A stretch of DNA of 64,000 nt from positions 48,672,850 to 48,736,849 of the forward strand of contig JARWIR010000005.1 of NCBI GenBank assembly GCA_029959085.1, in the 5' to 3' direction. This DNA comes from Nemophila menziesii (taxonomy: Eukaryota; Streptophyta; Magnoliopsida; Boraginales; Hydrophyllaceae). The position numbers and the translations under genes were made by a program. Within the stretch, counting starts at the first letter, position 1; each line of letters starts with the position of its first letter. The notes under the pieces are model-generated. The model was given only the letters and a program-made list of their open reading frames with translations, had not been told where the DNA came from and did not search any database. Shown here in pieces: positions 12,244 to 23,538 of this stretch.

Positions 12244-12841
12244 TTTCTGCAAAACCAGATAGGTCTTAATATATTACTGTATTTTTATCTAATTCATATA
12301 TAACACATAAATCCCATCAATTTACAACTTGATATCATAAATCTCATCACTATTTAATGGAACAAAACAGATAAAACTTACTGTATCAGTCAATTCTATT
12401 AAATTCATTTAGGACAAACAAACAAAAACCCGAAAATTGATTCAATCAAATTTATCCCATCAATGAGTACAGTCAATCCCATCACCTTTAGCTCAAAAAA
12501 ACAGAATCTAGTCAAGGAACTATCTAATTAGTCTAATCCCATCAATGAGTACAGTCAATCCCATCACCATATATCTTTTTATAAACACATATTTGCAACT
12601 AAAACTCAAAAAAACAGAATCCAATCAAGGAACTATCTAATTAGTCTAATCCCATCAATGAATACAGGTAATCCCATCACCATATATCATTCTTTAACAC
12701 ATAAATTCATTCAACCTAACTTTAGACCTAACTTTAGTACACATGCAATGATAACCGACTAATTTGATATCATTCGCCTTTTCTTTCAACATCAATTTAT
12801 GTTGTTACCTATAAAAATCGAACAAAAAGTAGAAACTTACC
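12244..12841 (-). other. 5'-UTR intron of copy B filled with TGATGGGA words
   Basis: The inferred intron runs from the donor AAAG|GTAAGTTTC (12841) to the TTTTGCAG acceptor at 12250, next to the first codon. On the plus strand it reads as repeated AATCCCATCAATGAGTACAGTCAATCCCATCACC units of about 60 bp (12460-12690). About 200 bp next to exon 2 is nearly the same as the corresponding intron of copy C (13680-13919) in inverted orientation. Confidence 0.6.
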
Positions 12842-13480
12842 TTTAAGTTTCTTTGTCCATGAAGGTATCTTTATCTGAGTGTAAAAGGAAGAATCGCTTT
12901 TCAGAGGAAGAATACTTTTAGCGAGTGAAGGCGAAGAATTGCTTTTCAGTTTCAGAATACCAAAGGTTAATACGCACACCTTGTTTGATAAAAGTGTCTT
13001 ATAATCGATATGTTTACGCGTCCAAAAAAAAATGGATATGTTTAAAATTCTCTTACCAACCTAAGTTCGAACCAACGCTTATGCAAAACAAAAAAAAAAT
13101 CTCTTATAATTGTATAGAAAAATAAAGTTTGATTGTGCGGTGGTTCGAACAGAGATTGATAAGGGAGTAGTGGAGCATATATTTTGATTGTGCCATGTGG
13201 CTTATTGGTCGACTTGGTGTTTCGTTTATCTTTATCTTATTTTTCTTAAATCTTTTTAAAATTAATAACGGTACCCACAATATTCTATTATCCCACTATC
13301 ACACCCAAGATCCCACTATCATACCCACGAACGCAGTAGCATAACTATTTCTGAAACTTTATAAAACTCAAGCGTCACAAAACCCTTCCAAAGCATTTTC
13401 GCTTAACTTCTTCTCAAAGTTCATTACACTTCTAACACTGGAAAGCAAAATATCAAACATTTAAGAGTTTTTCTTCAGAA
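12842..13480. promoter_or_regulatory. Shared head-to-head promoter region of copies B and C
   Basis: Copies B (minus) and C (plus) diverge from this interval. TATAAAAC at 13360-13367 precedes a C-rich leader for C, whose 5'-UTR exon ends at AGAAG|GTATGATT (about 13480). On the minus strand GATTATAAGAC near 12998-13008 could serve B, whose untranslated exon ends at 12842. Between them lies a small CCCACTATCA-x-ACCCA repeat (13295-13335). Start sites are inferred; no transcript evidence. Confidence 0.4.
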
Positions 13481-13922
13481 GGTATGATTTCTATTTTTTT
13501 TTGTTAAACTTATAGTTATAAAGATTATTTTGATGATGAATGAACCAGACCGATAATTTTAATACAAAAGGTATTATATATCAATGTACATTGATATCAT
13601 TACATGCACGAATAAAAAAGTTGAATGGGATTTAATAAAAAAAGTTTAATGGGATTCTTCAACTTTGTGTAATTTGTAAAAAGATGGGATTTTTTTGGTA
13701 AAAATGATGGGATAAATTTGATTGAAACAATATCGGGTTTTTGTTTATTTGTCCTAAATGAATTGAACAGAATTGACTGATACATTAAGTTTTATTTGTT
13801 TTGTTCCATTAAATAGTGATGGGATTTATGGTATCAAGTTGTAAATTGATGGGATTTATGTGTTATATATGAATTAGATAAAAATACAGTAATAGATTAA
13901 GACCTATCTGGTTTTGCAGAAA

Positions 13923-15829
13923 ATGGGGCGAGAGTTTCGTTCAACATTAGAGGGACTATTCCAAGTTTTGAAGAACAATAATCTAACTGATAGACATATC
14001 AATGCTTGTCAACAAATACCTTTTTCCCCACTGATAAAAGGATTATATAGAATGAAGAATGAGCTAGAACATATTAAGAAAGATAACACAGCTACAGAAG
14101 AATTAATAAGGTCTTATAGCAATAAAAAAAAGGATTCATAGTGGCAGGGAAAACAATACCACTAACAAATGAAGACATAAGAATTATAATGGGTGTTCGT
14201 GGAGGCGACATACCTATACCATCAAGGAAAAGGGTAGATGCTATGAGCTCTGAATTTTACAAATTACAGTTCACAGTAATAAGTCAATCACCTAAGAAGC
14301 TAAAAATCTCAGATCTTAAAGCACAAATTGAAACAATAGCAGGTGCAGAACAAACAGATGAAAATTTTGTTGTCTTTGCAAAACTATTATGCATGTATGG
14401 ATTGGCGACGATTTTCTACCCCTACAATTCACATTTTGTAGATTGGTGGATTATGCCTATTTCGGAAGATCTTGAGCATATTAACATGTTTGATTGGAAA
14501 TCAAGCATTCGTAATGAATTATTAAGCTCTATAGGTAACAGAATAACAACCCGTGTGAAAGGACCTACATGCATGCTAGCAGTAAGTATACTCTAATTAT
14601 TTTATTGAATATAAAACATATAAGTTATTTATCTTGATTAATAACAAATTCTATTGTGGGAATATAGCCTTTATTCTTTGAGCATGTTAAAGGTTATATA
14701 GATGAAGATGAACATAATCATTTTCCAAGGATACTAAAATGGATAGACATGATGATATCTCAGACTTTTATTCTACATGCTTTGGAAGTAAATGTAATTT
14801 ATTTTGGAATGTGTTTAAATAAAATTGATCACATTATGATTTTTGATTAATTATTGAAGGTTTCTACAAATGAGCTGCAAATTCTTGAGAATGAAGAAAT
14901 ATTTTTTAATACAACTGTTGAGCAAGATGATAATATTTTAGAAGACGAGGTGAACCAAGACGAGGTACATGACGAAGAGGATCAAACTCAAACAAACCAA
15001 GATGATATAAAGGAAGTTTAAACAAATGTTACAACTAATGAAACTGTAGAGGATCAAACTCAAATAAACCAAGATGAAATAAAAGAAGGTGAAACAAATG
15101 TGACCACTAATGAAACTGTAGACAGTCAAAGGTATAATGATTTTATTACTACAATACTTTCATTAACAAAATATATTAGTTCGATTAATCACTTTGTAAT
15201 CCAATAAAAAATTTGATTTTGCAAACAGTGAGGATGAGAATGAAAAAAAGTTGAAACAGATTATAGATGAAATTGCATTGTTGGAAGACGATATTGTTTC
15301 AAGAGATGAGAAGATACGTTTACTTGAAGATAAGCGTAAATAATTAATAAATTTTGGTGAATTATCAGAAGAGTTGAAAAATAAAAAGAAATAAGCTGAT
15401 AATGAAAGAAAGCGATATCTGGAAATGTACACAAATCAAAACACTAACAAATTACGTGTTAAGAGAAAAATTGAAGAACAAAATGAAAAGATTAAAGTTC
15501 TAAATAATAATCTTTACACACTTGAACAGGAGTATGATTATTTAGGAGTTGTTGAGATGGAGAAAACTATTACTGGCATGGAAAACGAAATAAAAGAAGA
15601 TAAAAATCTCATACAAGGAGTTGCCTATTGGAGAGAAGTGCTTATTGAACAAAACAAGACTTCTGAAAAATCTATTAAAGAATTTAAACATGCAAATAAA
15701 GATATTATTATACAATTGGATAAGTCACATGAAGAATTAAACTCTATGTATCAATTTGTGGATCCTATTCAAGTTGTGGAGTCTAGTGAAGGTCAACGAA
15801 GAAGAAAAATGATGGTTAAAAAAAACTGA
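13923..15829 (+). pseudogene. Copy C of the plant-mobile/DUF1985-like gene, inverted partner of B
   Basis: Same exon plan as copy B. Exon 2 is 13923-14581, exon 3 14668-14793 (FFEHVKGY, FPRILKWIDM), exon 4 14860-15131 (acidic, with an internal tandem repeat of about 25 residues containing TNVTTNETV) and exon 5 15229-15829 (coiled coil). The globular exon differs from copy B at about two dozen of 177 residues, whereas the coiled-coil exon is far more diverged. Breaks: one extra A in a run of eight A near 14125 shifts the frame just before GFIVAGKTI, and in-frame stops lie at 15019, 15341 and 15392. The domain end (KGPTCMLAV) and all donor sites are intact. Likely a decayed cargo gene of a DNA transposon. 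Confidence 0.6.
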
Positions 15830-16520
15830 AAAAAAAGATAGCAGACAATTTAATTTGAAAAAAATTCTAGAATTTAGTTTAGTATTGTAACTGGTTTATT
15901 TATTCAATTTCCTATTTGAATGAATAGTTTTAGTTGAAGAGTTAATGTATTTATTGTTATGAATAGACTATTATTTGTTGATGGATCCATTGGTGGTGAT
16001 GGGAGTAAACTGGGGTGATGGGAAATCATTGATGGCGATAGCACTCAAATAGGTTATGGGACTCAATTCGGATGATGGGAATGATCGGGGAGGACCCAAC
16101 AAGGATGATGGGAAATATTTGTTGGGGATGGGACTCAATTAGGCGGATGGGACTTGAATCAAGTGTTTAAGTCCCATTTACTATCCTAAATCCAATCAAT
16201 CATTGTATGATGTAAATACAACCCATTGAGTCCCATCATCTAGTAGTGGTCACAATCGGTGTGATGGGACTCATCGGGGGGTGATGGGGCTCAACCAATG
16301 GTAGGACTCAATTACGATGATGGGACTCAATTGTAGTTATGGGAATAATTTGGGGTGATGGGACTCAATTGGGGTGATGGGAATCAACGATTTGACTCAT
16401 TGCAAATCATCGATGGTGATGGGCATCATCGGTGGTGATGGGACTAAATTGGGGTGATGGGAAATCATCGGTGGTGATGGGACTAAATTGGGATGATGGT
16501 AATAATCGGGTGGTGGGGGG
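15830..16520 (+). repeat. TGATGGGA minisatellite module 3, left flank of the LTR element
   Basis: After a 3'-UTR-like stretch (15830-15960), repeats of GGTGATGGGACTCAATTGGGG fill the interval. From about 16080 the order of variants matches 24070-24353 and 24890-25010 almost word for word, so these are copies of one higher-order unit. The insertion site CCCAC closes the block. Confidence 0.85.
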
Positions 16521-16525
16521 CCCAC
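16521..16525. repeat. Target-site duplication CCCAC, left
   Basis: The five bases CCCAC precede the LTR (TGGTGGTC...) and recur at 23534-23538 immediately after the other LTR (...GAGACATCA). Confidence 0.9.
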
Positions 16526-18096
16526 TGGTGGTCCTTTGTGTGTTCTAAAAATAAAGTAATAAGTAAGAAGAACCACAACCGCAAGTGTACGGTTGTCCCA
16601 AGTAATATAAGTGGTAAACAGATTCGTTCTCAGGGACGGATTGGTTGACTCTAATGCTTATCAAGTAGTGTTTAATTGCACGTAAAAGCAGATAAATGAT
16701 TTTAAGTTTGTTTTTTTGGTTATCTAAAATCTAGACAAATAATGAAAAGACTAAATTAATGCAAGTAAATAACTAGACGCAAGAAATTAAAGTGTTTACG
16801 CAAGATGAGAAAGCAGTACTTGAGATACGCAAGGATTTCATCTAACTCTTATTTATTCCATGTTTCGTTTAAGGGACAAATTGGTAAAAAGTAATGGTCG
16901 GGATTCTAAGGTCATCCTTACCCCCGTCAGGGTGGACTAAGGAGCTACTCTTAAATGCTACAAACCCCGTCAGGGTGATTATAGTCCAATCATAAGTGAT
17001 TAAGTTTATTTTACCCAATTGGACATAGGATTAATTACGCTCGTCAGAGTCAAATAATTTCTATCCTACATTCATTAATTATTTCTGTACCTAAACCCCC
17101 CGTCAAGGTGATCCAATCGCCACTAATTGGAATAGCCTAGATACTAAGACCTATGATTGGTTAATTACGTCAATTATAGTTATTAAGAACAAATTAATGA
17201 AAAATACCTAATACCCAATTTGATTTCAATTGTAAAAATCCCAAATACAAAAGCATAGAATAAAATGGAATCAAAATCAATCCGTAATGCGATCTCAAGC
17301 ACTAATTAAAATTAGCTCATAAGTGGAAAAACTAAGAAAATAGATAAAAATGAATTCATAATTGTTTTACAGAAAGGAAAATAAGAAACCTAATTAGGAA
17401 GATGAATTGGCTGCAACGTGGAGATATAGACAGTCTCCAGCTCCAAGTTTCTTTTCTTCTTGACGCTCTCTTCTAATGATGTTTTAATTTGAAGAATAAA
17501 ATGAGAGGTGCTGAATAATGAGGTCTAAAGGCCTATTTATAATGATAAAATCGGATTAGGGTTTTTACTTAAGGATTAAGTGAAAATTAAAAAAGCCCAA
17601 GTCCACTAATTAAGCCCAAATCCCGTAACTGCTGCACCACCTCCACTAAAACAGCTCTAGCCGATTCGTTATAACTCCGATTGACCTCAAATCACTTGCT
17701 AAATTTCCGTAACTCGATAAGGAACATAATCTCTCTAAAGGTCAGCGGCTAAATCAACTCGTAAGTGCCTCGAAATCAGAAATCTTTGGCCTGTTTTCCA
17801 GATTTGCAGCTTCAAAATATAATTCTTTTCGGGATTTATCTTCAAGCTTTGACTCCATATCACGATCTTTGACTTTATTCTCAGATTCCTCTCCTTGCTA
17901 ATATTCAAAACCTACAAACTTTTCACTAAAACAAGCAATATTACGCGCAAAAGTTTAATAAATGAAAAATACTAGAATTAAAAGAGGAAAATTGAATTAT
18001 TGCATATTAGCACCAACAGTCTATCTAAATAGTCAAATAAACACCAAAAATGATGTCTCCCAAGGGCATAAAATTAGAACATTTAGGGAGACATCA
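16526..18096 (-). repeat. 3' LTR (1571 bp)
   Basis: Left LTR. Minus-strand TATA box is the complement of CTATTTATAAT at about 17533-17543, followed by the transcript start region (CTTTAGACCTCATTATTCAG). In plus-strand order it also has the paired CCCCGTCAGGGTG blocks (about 16922 and 16963) and a 46-bp inverted-repeat hairpin at its outer U3 end (18051-18096). Confidence 0.92.
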
Positions 18097-18112
18097 AGAC
18101 CCCCATCTCAAA
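18097..18112 (-). other. Polypurine tract
   Basis: Read on the minus strand this is GTTTGAGATGGGGGTCT lying directly against the TGATGTCTCCC start of the 3' LTR. It is the usual position and composition of the plus-strand primer of an LTR element. Confidence 0.8.
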
Positions 18113-20149
18113 CCTTTGTCGTCCCGACAAAGCAAAACTAAAAAACAAGGAGAATGAAGTAGATGCAAGAGAAAATAGAAGCTAGTAAATACATCCTAAA
18201 GAAATTCTTAAAATAAATCTCATATAACAAACATTAAGAACTAACATACACATACACTAATCATGCAACATCAAACACAAATAACTTCAATCATAAAATT
18301 AACTTTGCAATGCTAGAAGGTTACACTTGTACTTATCTCATTATGATGGCTATAGGTTGTTCCTCGATCCTTACTCGCTTTGAACGCTCCACTTAGTATA
18401 CAACCTATTAACTTACCATGCATCTAGGAATCATGAGGACTTTACGGTTTTAGCGTAGGCTTAGGGACGGTGTGGTATGTATATTTGGTAAATTTGAAGT
18501 GAGCTTTTGGCTCTCTCCTCACTTACCATCAACAACTGTCCACGAGCTTGAGTTTACACTCATATAATGTTCTCACTCAACCCATTTGACGCGCTAATGT
18601 TGCGTCCCAATGTCAACCCACTTAATCTAAGATGATTTTTCAAAATATTCCACTTTGCCGGTTTATTTTATTCTTTCTTTCTTTTTATGTTCTTTTCCAT
18701 TTCTTTTCTTCTTTTTTTGTACAAGATACCCATGACCATCATTTTGATGTGAAAGGTCATGTCTCTTATAATTTTTTTCCTTTTCTCTTTTTTTTCATTT
18801 TTTTCAAATCCCGACAAAGGGTTACAAATAATAGTATCATCTAAATTTTTGTGCCTCAATATAAACACATAAATCCCACCCAATGAAATTTCCCAAATGT
18901 GGACCCTCCACCCCAAACTCAAGCTCGATACAGGTCTCAGGATCGTGATTCAAGTGCGGGTCATTTGGTCATGCCTAATAATCTAAAGGATAAGGGGCTT
19001 ATATCGTTGCTACAAAAGAAAGGCTTAAGGCTCAAAATTGGGCTGAGACGGATAAAATTAATATAAGGGATAGCAAGCTAAAAGGCATCAAATGGCTAAC
19101 AAAGAACTGCCCCTATCATTTTTCTAACTACGTGGTTCGTCTCTAGTTCATATCTAAGTGGGTTCTCTACTAATTTAGATCTCACGTTCTACAAACCAAA
19201 CATTTTCCTTAAGTACAAGCTTACTTCATTTGCATTGTTCATTAATTTTTCCTATTCATTATCTATGTTTGCATGCAATTAGAGCGCGTTTTATGTTATT
19301 CCCTAAAGTCCACTATCTACTATCATAGATTCATCAAAAGTATGCTTAAAAGGGACATTTAAAATCTTCTACAGTCAAACGCAACTCCTAATTAATTTAT
19401 TGAAAGCAATTAAAAACAAATAAACACATAAAAATTGGGATGAGGCAACGAACCCCACCCCAAACTCAAAAATGAGTCGTGTCCCCACGACTCGAAAAGA
19501 CTCAAAGCAATAAAATAATCTACACTAAATTAGAAAGGAAAGAAAACGTATCTTAACCAGCGCGAGGCTGGTTGTCAGTGTTGTGTCCATGTTGAGGTTT
19601 TGAATTCTTCTTCATCAATGGTTGCGTTTAAAGTGTTCTTCATTACCTCGAACTTTTCGTCAAATTTCCCACGTTTTCATCTATTCCTTGCTCTCTAAGC
19701 ATCATCTCCTCTATCAAAATCTTCCCTCTATACCCAATTCTCTTTCTTCATCATAGTCTTCGTACCTTTTCCAACCTTCATGGTCATCTCTGATGACCCC
19801 AAACTCAAAACTTCAAGACTATCAAAGGTTTTTTTTTTTTTTTGATAAAATACTGATGTTGGTGTTCTTGAAGGTTTGGATTTGAATTATGGATTGCTTA
19901 GAGCTGGGTCATAGATATATCAAGGTTTGGGAAAGGTTTAATGGATAAACTTCAAGCTTTTGGTGAAAGGAACATTTGGATTAAAGTGTAAATCTTTGGT
20001 ATTTTGGAAGATTTATGGTATGATGTTTTGTTCGGATGATGTTTAGAGAGAAGGATTGGTAGTATATTGGTGTTTTGATGATGATTTTTGGAGTAGGTGG
20101 AGGCTAGGATTCGTAATAAGAGGTAGGCTTGGGAAAGAAGGTAAAAATA
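18113..20149 (-). other. Non-coding interior of the LTR element
   Basis: About 2 kb without a credible protein. Plus-strand T-rich runs (18632-18840) create two shadow frames that face each other. CACCCCAAACTCAA phrases (18910, 19455) recur. No pol motif (TADD/YXDD, HHCC, DTG) can be found on either strand. Confidence 0.7.
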
Positions 20150-21030
20150 CAGGGTTTTAATCCTTAAATTCGCCTATCACAGCAGTTGACCGGCAAGCCG
20201 GCGTCTGACCGGCATATGCCGGTCGCTGTGTCGGCGAAAAAAATAAATTACGAAATTGATTTTTTTTTACCTCTGACGCAAGCCTCCTTGCGTCATTGCT
20301 GACGCAGTAGTCAGAACATCCTCCTTTGTTGACCGGCATGCCGGCGGTTCCTCGCTAGCGCATTCCGAGACGCAGTCATGCTGCGTCGTTGCTGACGCAG
20401 TGGTCAGAAACTTTTAGCTGTTTATCTGAACTTTTTGACTTCACCATTGGATAGAGCTCGAAAAGTTATGCGGTTTAGGCTCAAAGATCACCTGATTCGG
20501 ACATCCGAGCGCAAAGATATCGCTTGCCGAACTTTTCTCTGATTGTGTCCAAATTTTAATTTTTTTTTTCGGAAGGCATAAAATGCAGCCTTCGATTTTC
20601 TGATTTTTTTTTTAACTAAACGCAACACTTTTGCGTCATTGCTGACACAGTGGTTAGAGAGTTGGGAAATCGCTCGCGGATTTTCCAATTTCGCTGGACG
20701 CAAAGGGTTCCGTATTCGCAGAAAATTCCCATCTTATTTTTTCGATTTCTCCTTGCTTACACCTTGGATTTTTACGAAACTTATACTCATTTTTTTTGGA
20801 AATTGCGCTCCCGATCCATTGGCTACTCAGATTTTCCATTGGAGTTACCATTTTTCTCAGAATTCGGTTTTCTTCATTTTCGCACCATGAATTTCGTCTC
20901 TTTACGCACAGGTCAGAAACTTTGGGCTATGTATCAGAACTTTTGGACTCCACCATTGGATAGATCTCGAAAAAATAAGTGGTTTAGGCTCAAGAAAAAG
21001 TTGATTCCGACCTCCGAGCATCAAGTTATG
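20150..21030 (-). repeat. Direct repeats in the interior of the LTR element
   Basis: GCGTCATTGCTGACGCAGT-x-GTCAGAA occurs near 20295, 20380 and (mutated) 20632. CACCATTGGATAGA-CTCGAAAA with GGTTTAGGCTCAA and CCGA-x2-TCCGAGC occurs near 20450 and 20953, about 500 bp apart. The palindrome-rich GACCGGCA-x-GCCGG words (20187-20345) form a local GC-rich island. The 60-130 codon frames here cross on both strands and have no recognisable content. Confidence 0.75.
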
Positions 21031-21249
21031 ATGTTCTGAAGTTGCTGATAACCTAACTACCCCAAACTCATGACCTTTACTCCTGTAATCATCAAAAACA
21101 CCAACCTTTCTCATTTCTTACAAATAAAAACTAAATCAATAACCATTACTCTAATTTACACTAAGGATTTAAAAGACATGAAAGCAATTTAAAACACGGG
21201 TTGTCTCCCAAGAAGCACTTTTGTTTATTACGTCTTTAAGTTTGACGCG

Positions 21250-21790
21250 TTACCTTCCATGAATATGGTAATAAAATCCTTCTTCCACCATGCTAACAAA
21301 ATCCTCAACCACATGGTGGTCTTTATTTATACTCGGCATGTTGGTCATATCACTATCAATAATATCTTCTTTCAACACCTCCTCCACAACTGTTTCTCCA
21401 ATGTGAGTAAGAATTTCATCTAGCATATTTTGCATTCTTTTCAAGCTGGCATTAGTTTCCTCTGTTGACTCCAGCCTTTGTTCATATAAGCGCACGAGTT
21501 CTTTAAGTGATCTATCTAATTGGGAAATTTGTGGTGAAGGTGTAGGTTGTTGAATGTTTTCAACCCTCTGGTTGTTCCATTCACGCTCGTGTTGATAGTG
21601 ATATGATAGCTGCTGTTGATTGTTCTCGATCCATTGATTGTTCCATTCATGCTCTTGTTGATAGTGATATGGTATTTGTTGTTGATTATTCCCGATCCAT
21701 TGATTGTTCAATCCTTGCTCTTGCGGGTATTGATAAGGTTGTTGGTAAGAATTTATACCCCATTGTTGTTGTCCCGAAGAGTCTTCTCAA
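21250..21790 (-). pseudogene. Short gag-like frame of the LTR element
   Basis: An open frame of 153 codons (21711-21250) is extended upstream to about 21790 by the same frame, which then meets a TGA (21786 region, in FDY-stop-EDSSG) and a further stop after MYR. It begins with a tandem repeat of about 21 residues built on NNQWI-x-NNQQQ-x-YHYQ, followed by a coiled-coil-like part (LDRSLKELVRLYEQRLEST). An acceptor-like TTTTTACAG lies at about 21871. The Q/N-rich repeats plus a short helix resemble the small proteins of non-autonomous plant gypsy elements. No zinc knuckle is seen. Function, if any, would be RNA packaging. Confidence 0.5.
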
Positions 21791-21957
21791 TAGTCAAATG
21801 GACCAGGATTTGGGTAATGTTATCTATACATCTTTAATTAAATTTCTTGATCATTACCTGAATAAAGCACCTGTAAAAACAAAACAAACACAAGCGTAAA
21901 TCTGAAAATGAAAATGCAACTAACACTAAAGGATAAACACCGGGGTCACACGCTACC

Positions 21958-21976
21958 GTCCCCGGCAGCGGCGCCA
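21958..21976 (-). other. Primer-binding site for tRNA-Asp
   Basis: On the plus strand the bases GTCCCCGGCAGCGGCGCCA equal the 3' end of plant tRNA-Asp including CCA, with A to G at one position. The minus strand (TGGCGCCGCTGCCGGGGAC) is the primer site and lies 6 nt inside the 5' LTR. Confidence 0.9.
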
Positions 21977-21982
21977 AAAACT

Positions 21983-23533
21983 TGGTGGTCCTTTGTGTGT
22001 TCTAAAAATAAAGTAATAAGTAAGAAGAACCACAACCGCAAGTGTACGGTTGTCCCAAGTATTATAAGTGGTAAACAGATTCGTTCTCAGGGACGGATTG
22101 GTTGACTCTAATGCTTATCAAGTAGTGTTTAATTGCACGTAATAGCAGATAAATGATTTTAAGTTTGTTTTGTTGGTTATCTAAAAACTAGACAAATAAT
22201 GAAAACATTAAATTAATGCAAGTAAATAACTAGAAGCAAGAAATTAAAGTGTTTACGCAAGATGAGAAAGCAGTACTTGAGATACGCAAGGATTTCATCT
22301 AACTCTTATTTATTCCATGTTTCGTTTAAGGGACAAATTGGTAAAAAGTAATGGTCGGGATTCTAAGGTCATCCTTACCCCCGTCAGGGTGGACTAAGGA
22401 GCTACTCTTAAATGCTACAAACCCCGTCAGGGTGATTATAGTCCATTCTTAAGTTATTAAGTTTATTTTACCCAATTGGCCATAGGATTAATTACGCTCG
22501 TCAGAGTCAAATAATTTCTATCCTACATTCATTTTTATTTCCGTACCTAAACCCCCCGTCAAGGTGATCCAATCGCCATTAATTGGAATATCCTAGATAC
22601 TAAGACCTATGATTGGTTAATTACGTCAATTATAGTTATTAAAAACAAATTAATGAAAAATACCTAATACCCAATTTGATTTCAATTGTAAAAATCCCAA
22701 ATACAAAAGCATAGAATAAAATAGAATCAAAATCAATCCGTAATGCGATCTCAAGCACTAATTAAAATTAGCTCATAAGTGGAAAAACTAAGAAAATAAA
22801 TAAAAAGGAATTCATAATTGTTATACAGAAAGGAAAATAAGAAACCTAATTAAGAAGATGAATTGGCTGCAACGTGGAGATATAGACAGTCTCCAGCTCC
22901 AAGCTTCTTTTCTTCTTGACGCTCTCTTCTAATGATGTTTTAATTTGAAGAATAAAATGAGAGGTGCTGAATAATGAGGTCTAAAGACCTATTTATAATG
23001 ATAAAATCGGATTAGGGCTTTTACTTAAGGATTAAGTGAAAATTAGAAAAGCCCAAATCCTGTAACTGCTGCACCACCTCCACTAAAACAGCTCTAGCCG
23101 ATTCGTTATAACTCCTATTAACCTCAAATCACTTGCTAAATTTCCGTAACTCGATAAGGAACATAATCTCTTCAAAGGTTAGCGGCTAAATCAACTCGTT
23201 AGTGCCTCGAAATCAGCATTCTTTGGTCTTTTTTCCAGATTTTCAACTTCAAAATATAATTCTTTTCGGGATTTATCTTCAAGCTTTGACTCCATATCAC
23301 GATCTTTTACTTTATTCTCGGATTCCTCTCCTTGCTAATATTCAAAACCTACAAACTTTTCACTAAAACAAGCAATATTACGCGCAAAAGTTTAATAAAT
23401 GAAAAATACTAGAATTAAAAGAGGAAAATTGAATCATTGCATATTAGCACCAAAAGTCTATCTAAATAGTCAAATAAACACCAAAAATGATGTCTCCCAA
23501 GGGCATAAAATTAGAACATTTAGGGAGACATCA
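21983..23533 (-). repeat. 5' LTR (1551 bp)
   Basis: Right LTR, the promoter copy of the element. Its TATA box is the complement of ATTTATAAT at about 22990-22998. It differs from the left LTR at scattered bases and lacks the segment TCCACTAATTAAGCCCAAA near 23055. The 46-bp terminal hairpin is at 23488-23533. Confidence 0.92.
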
Positions 23534-23538
23534 CCCAC
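23534..23538. repeat. Target-site duplication CCCAC, right
   Basis: Identical to 16521-16525. The same CCCACCAAGGATGATGGGAACAACC context recurs at 24349 without any insertion. Confidence 0.9.

Larger units (their letters stand above)
16526..23533 (-). mobile_element. Non-autonomous Athila-like LTR retrotransposon (7.0 kb)
   Basis: Complete element on the minus strand: 5' LTR at the right, primer site for tRNA-Asp, short gag-like frame, about 3 kb of non-coding interior, purine tract, 3' LTR at the left, and 5-bp CCCAC duplications outside. The LTRs begin TGATGTCTCCC and end GGACCACCA in element sense. A tRNA-Asp primer site is known for the Athila branch of Ty3/gypsy. No protease, reverse transcriptase, RNase H or integrase frame exists, so it must have moved with enzymes from a relative (a LARD-type element). 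The LTRs differ by scattered substitutions and a missing 20-bp-class segment near 23050, so the insertion is not recent. Confidence 0.9.

Noticed and set aside
10413..15829. Assembly artefact: perfect inverted duplication of copies B and C
   Set aside because: The copies differ at many residues, have different lesions and very different coiled-coil exons, so both are real loci.
18632..18922. Opposed frames of 70 and 84 codons
   Set aside because: They overlay each other on a T-rich tract inside the LTR element and contain only low-complexity F/K runs.
20639..21114. Frames of 65-129 codons on both strands
   Set aside because: They lie in repeated non-coding interior of the LTR element, overlap one another and show no domain.
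21958..21976. End of a tRNA-Asp gene
   Set aside because: Only the last 19 bases match and they lie 6 nt from an LTR; it is the primer-binding site.
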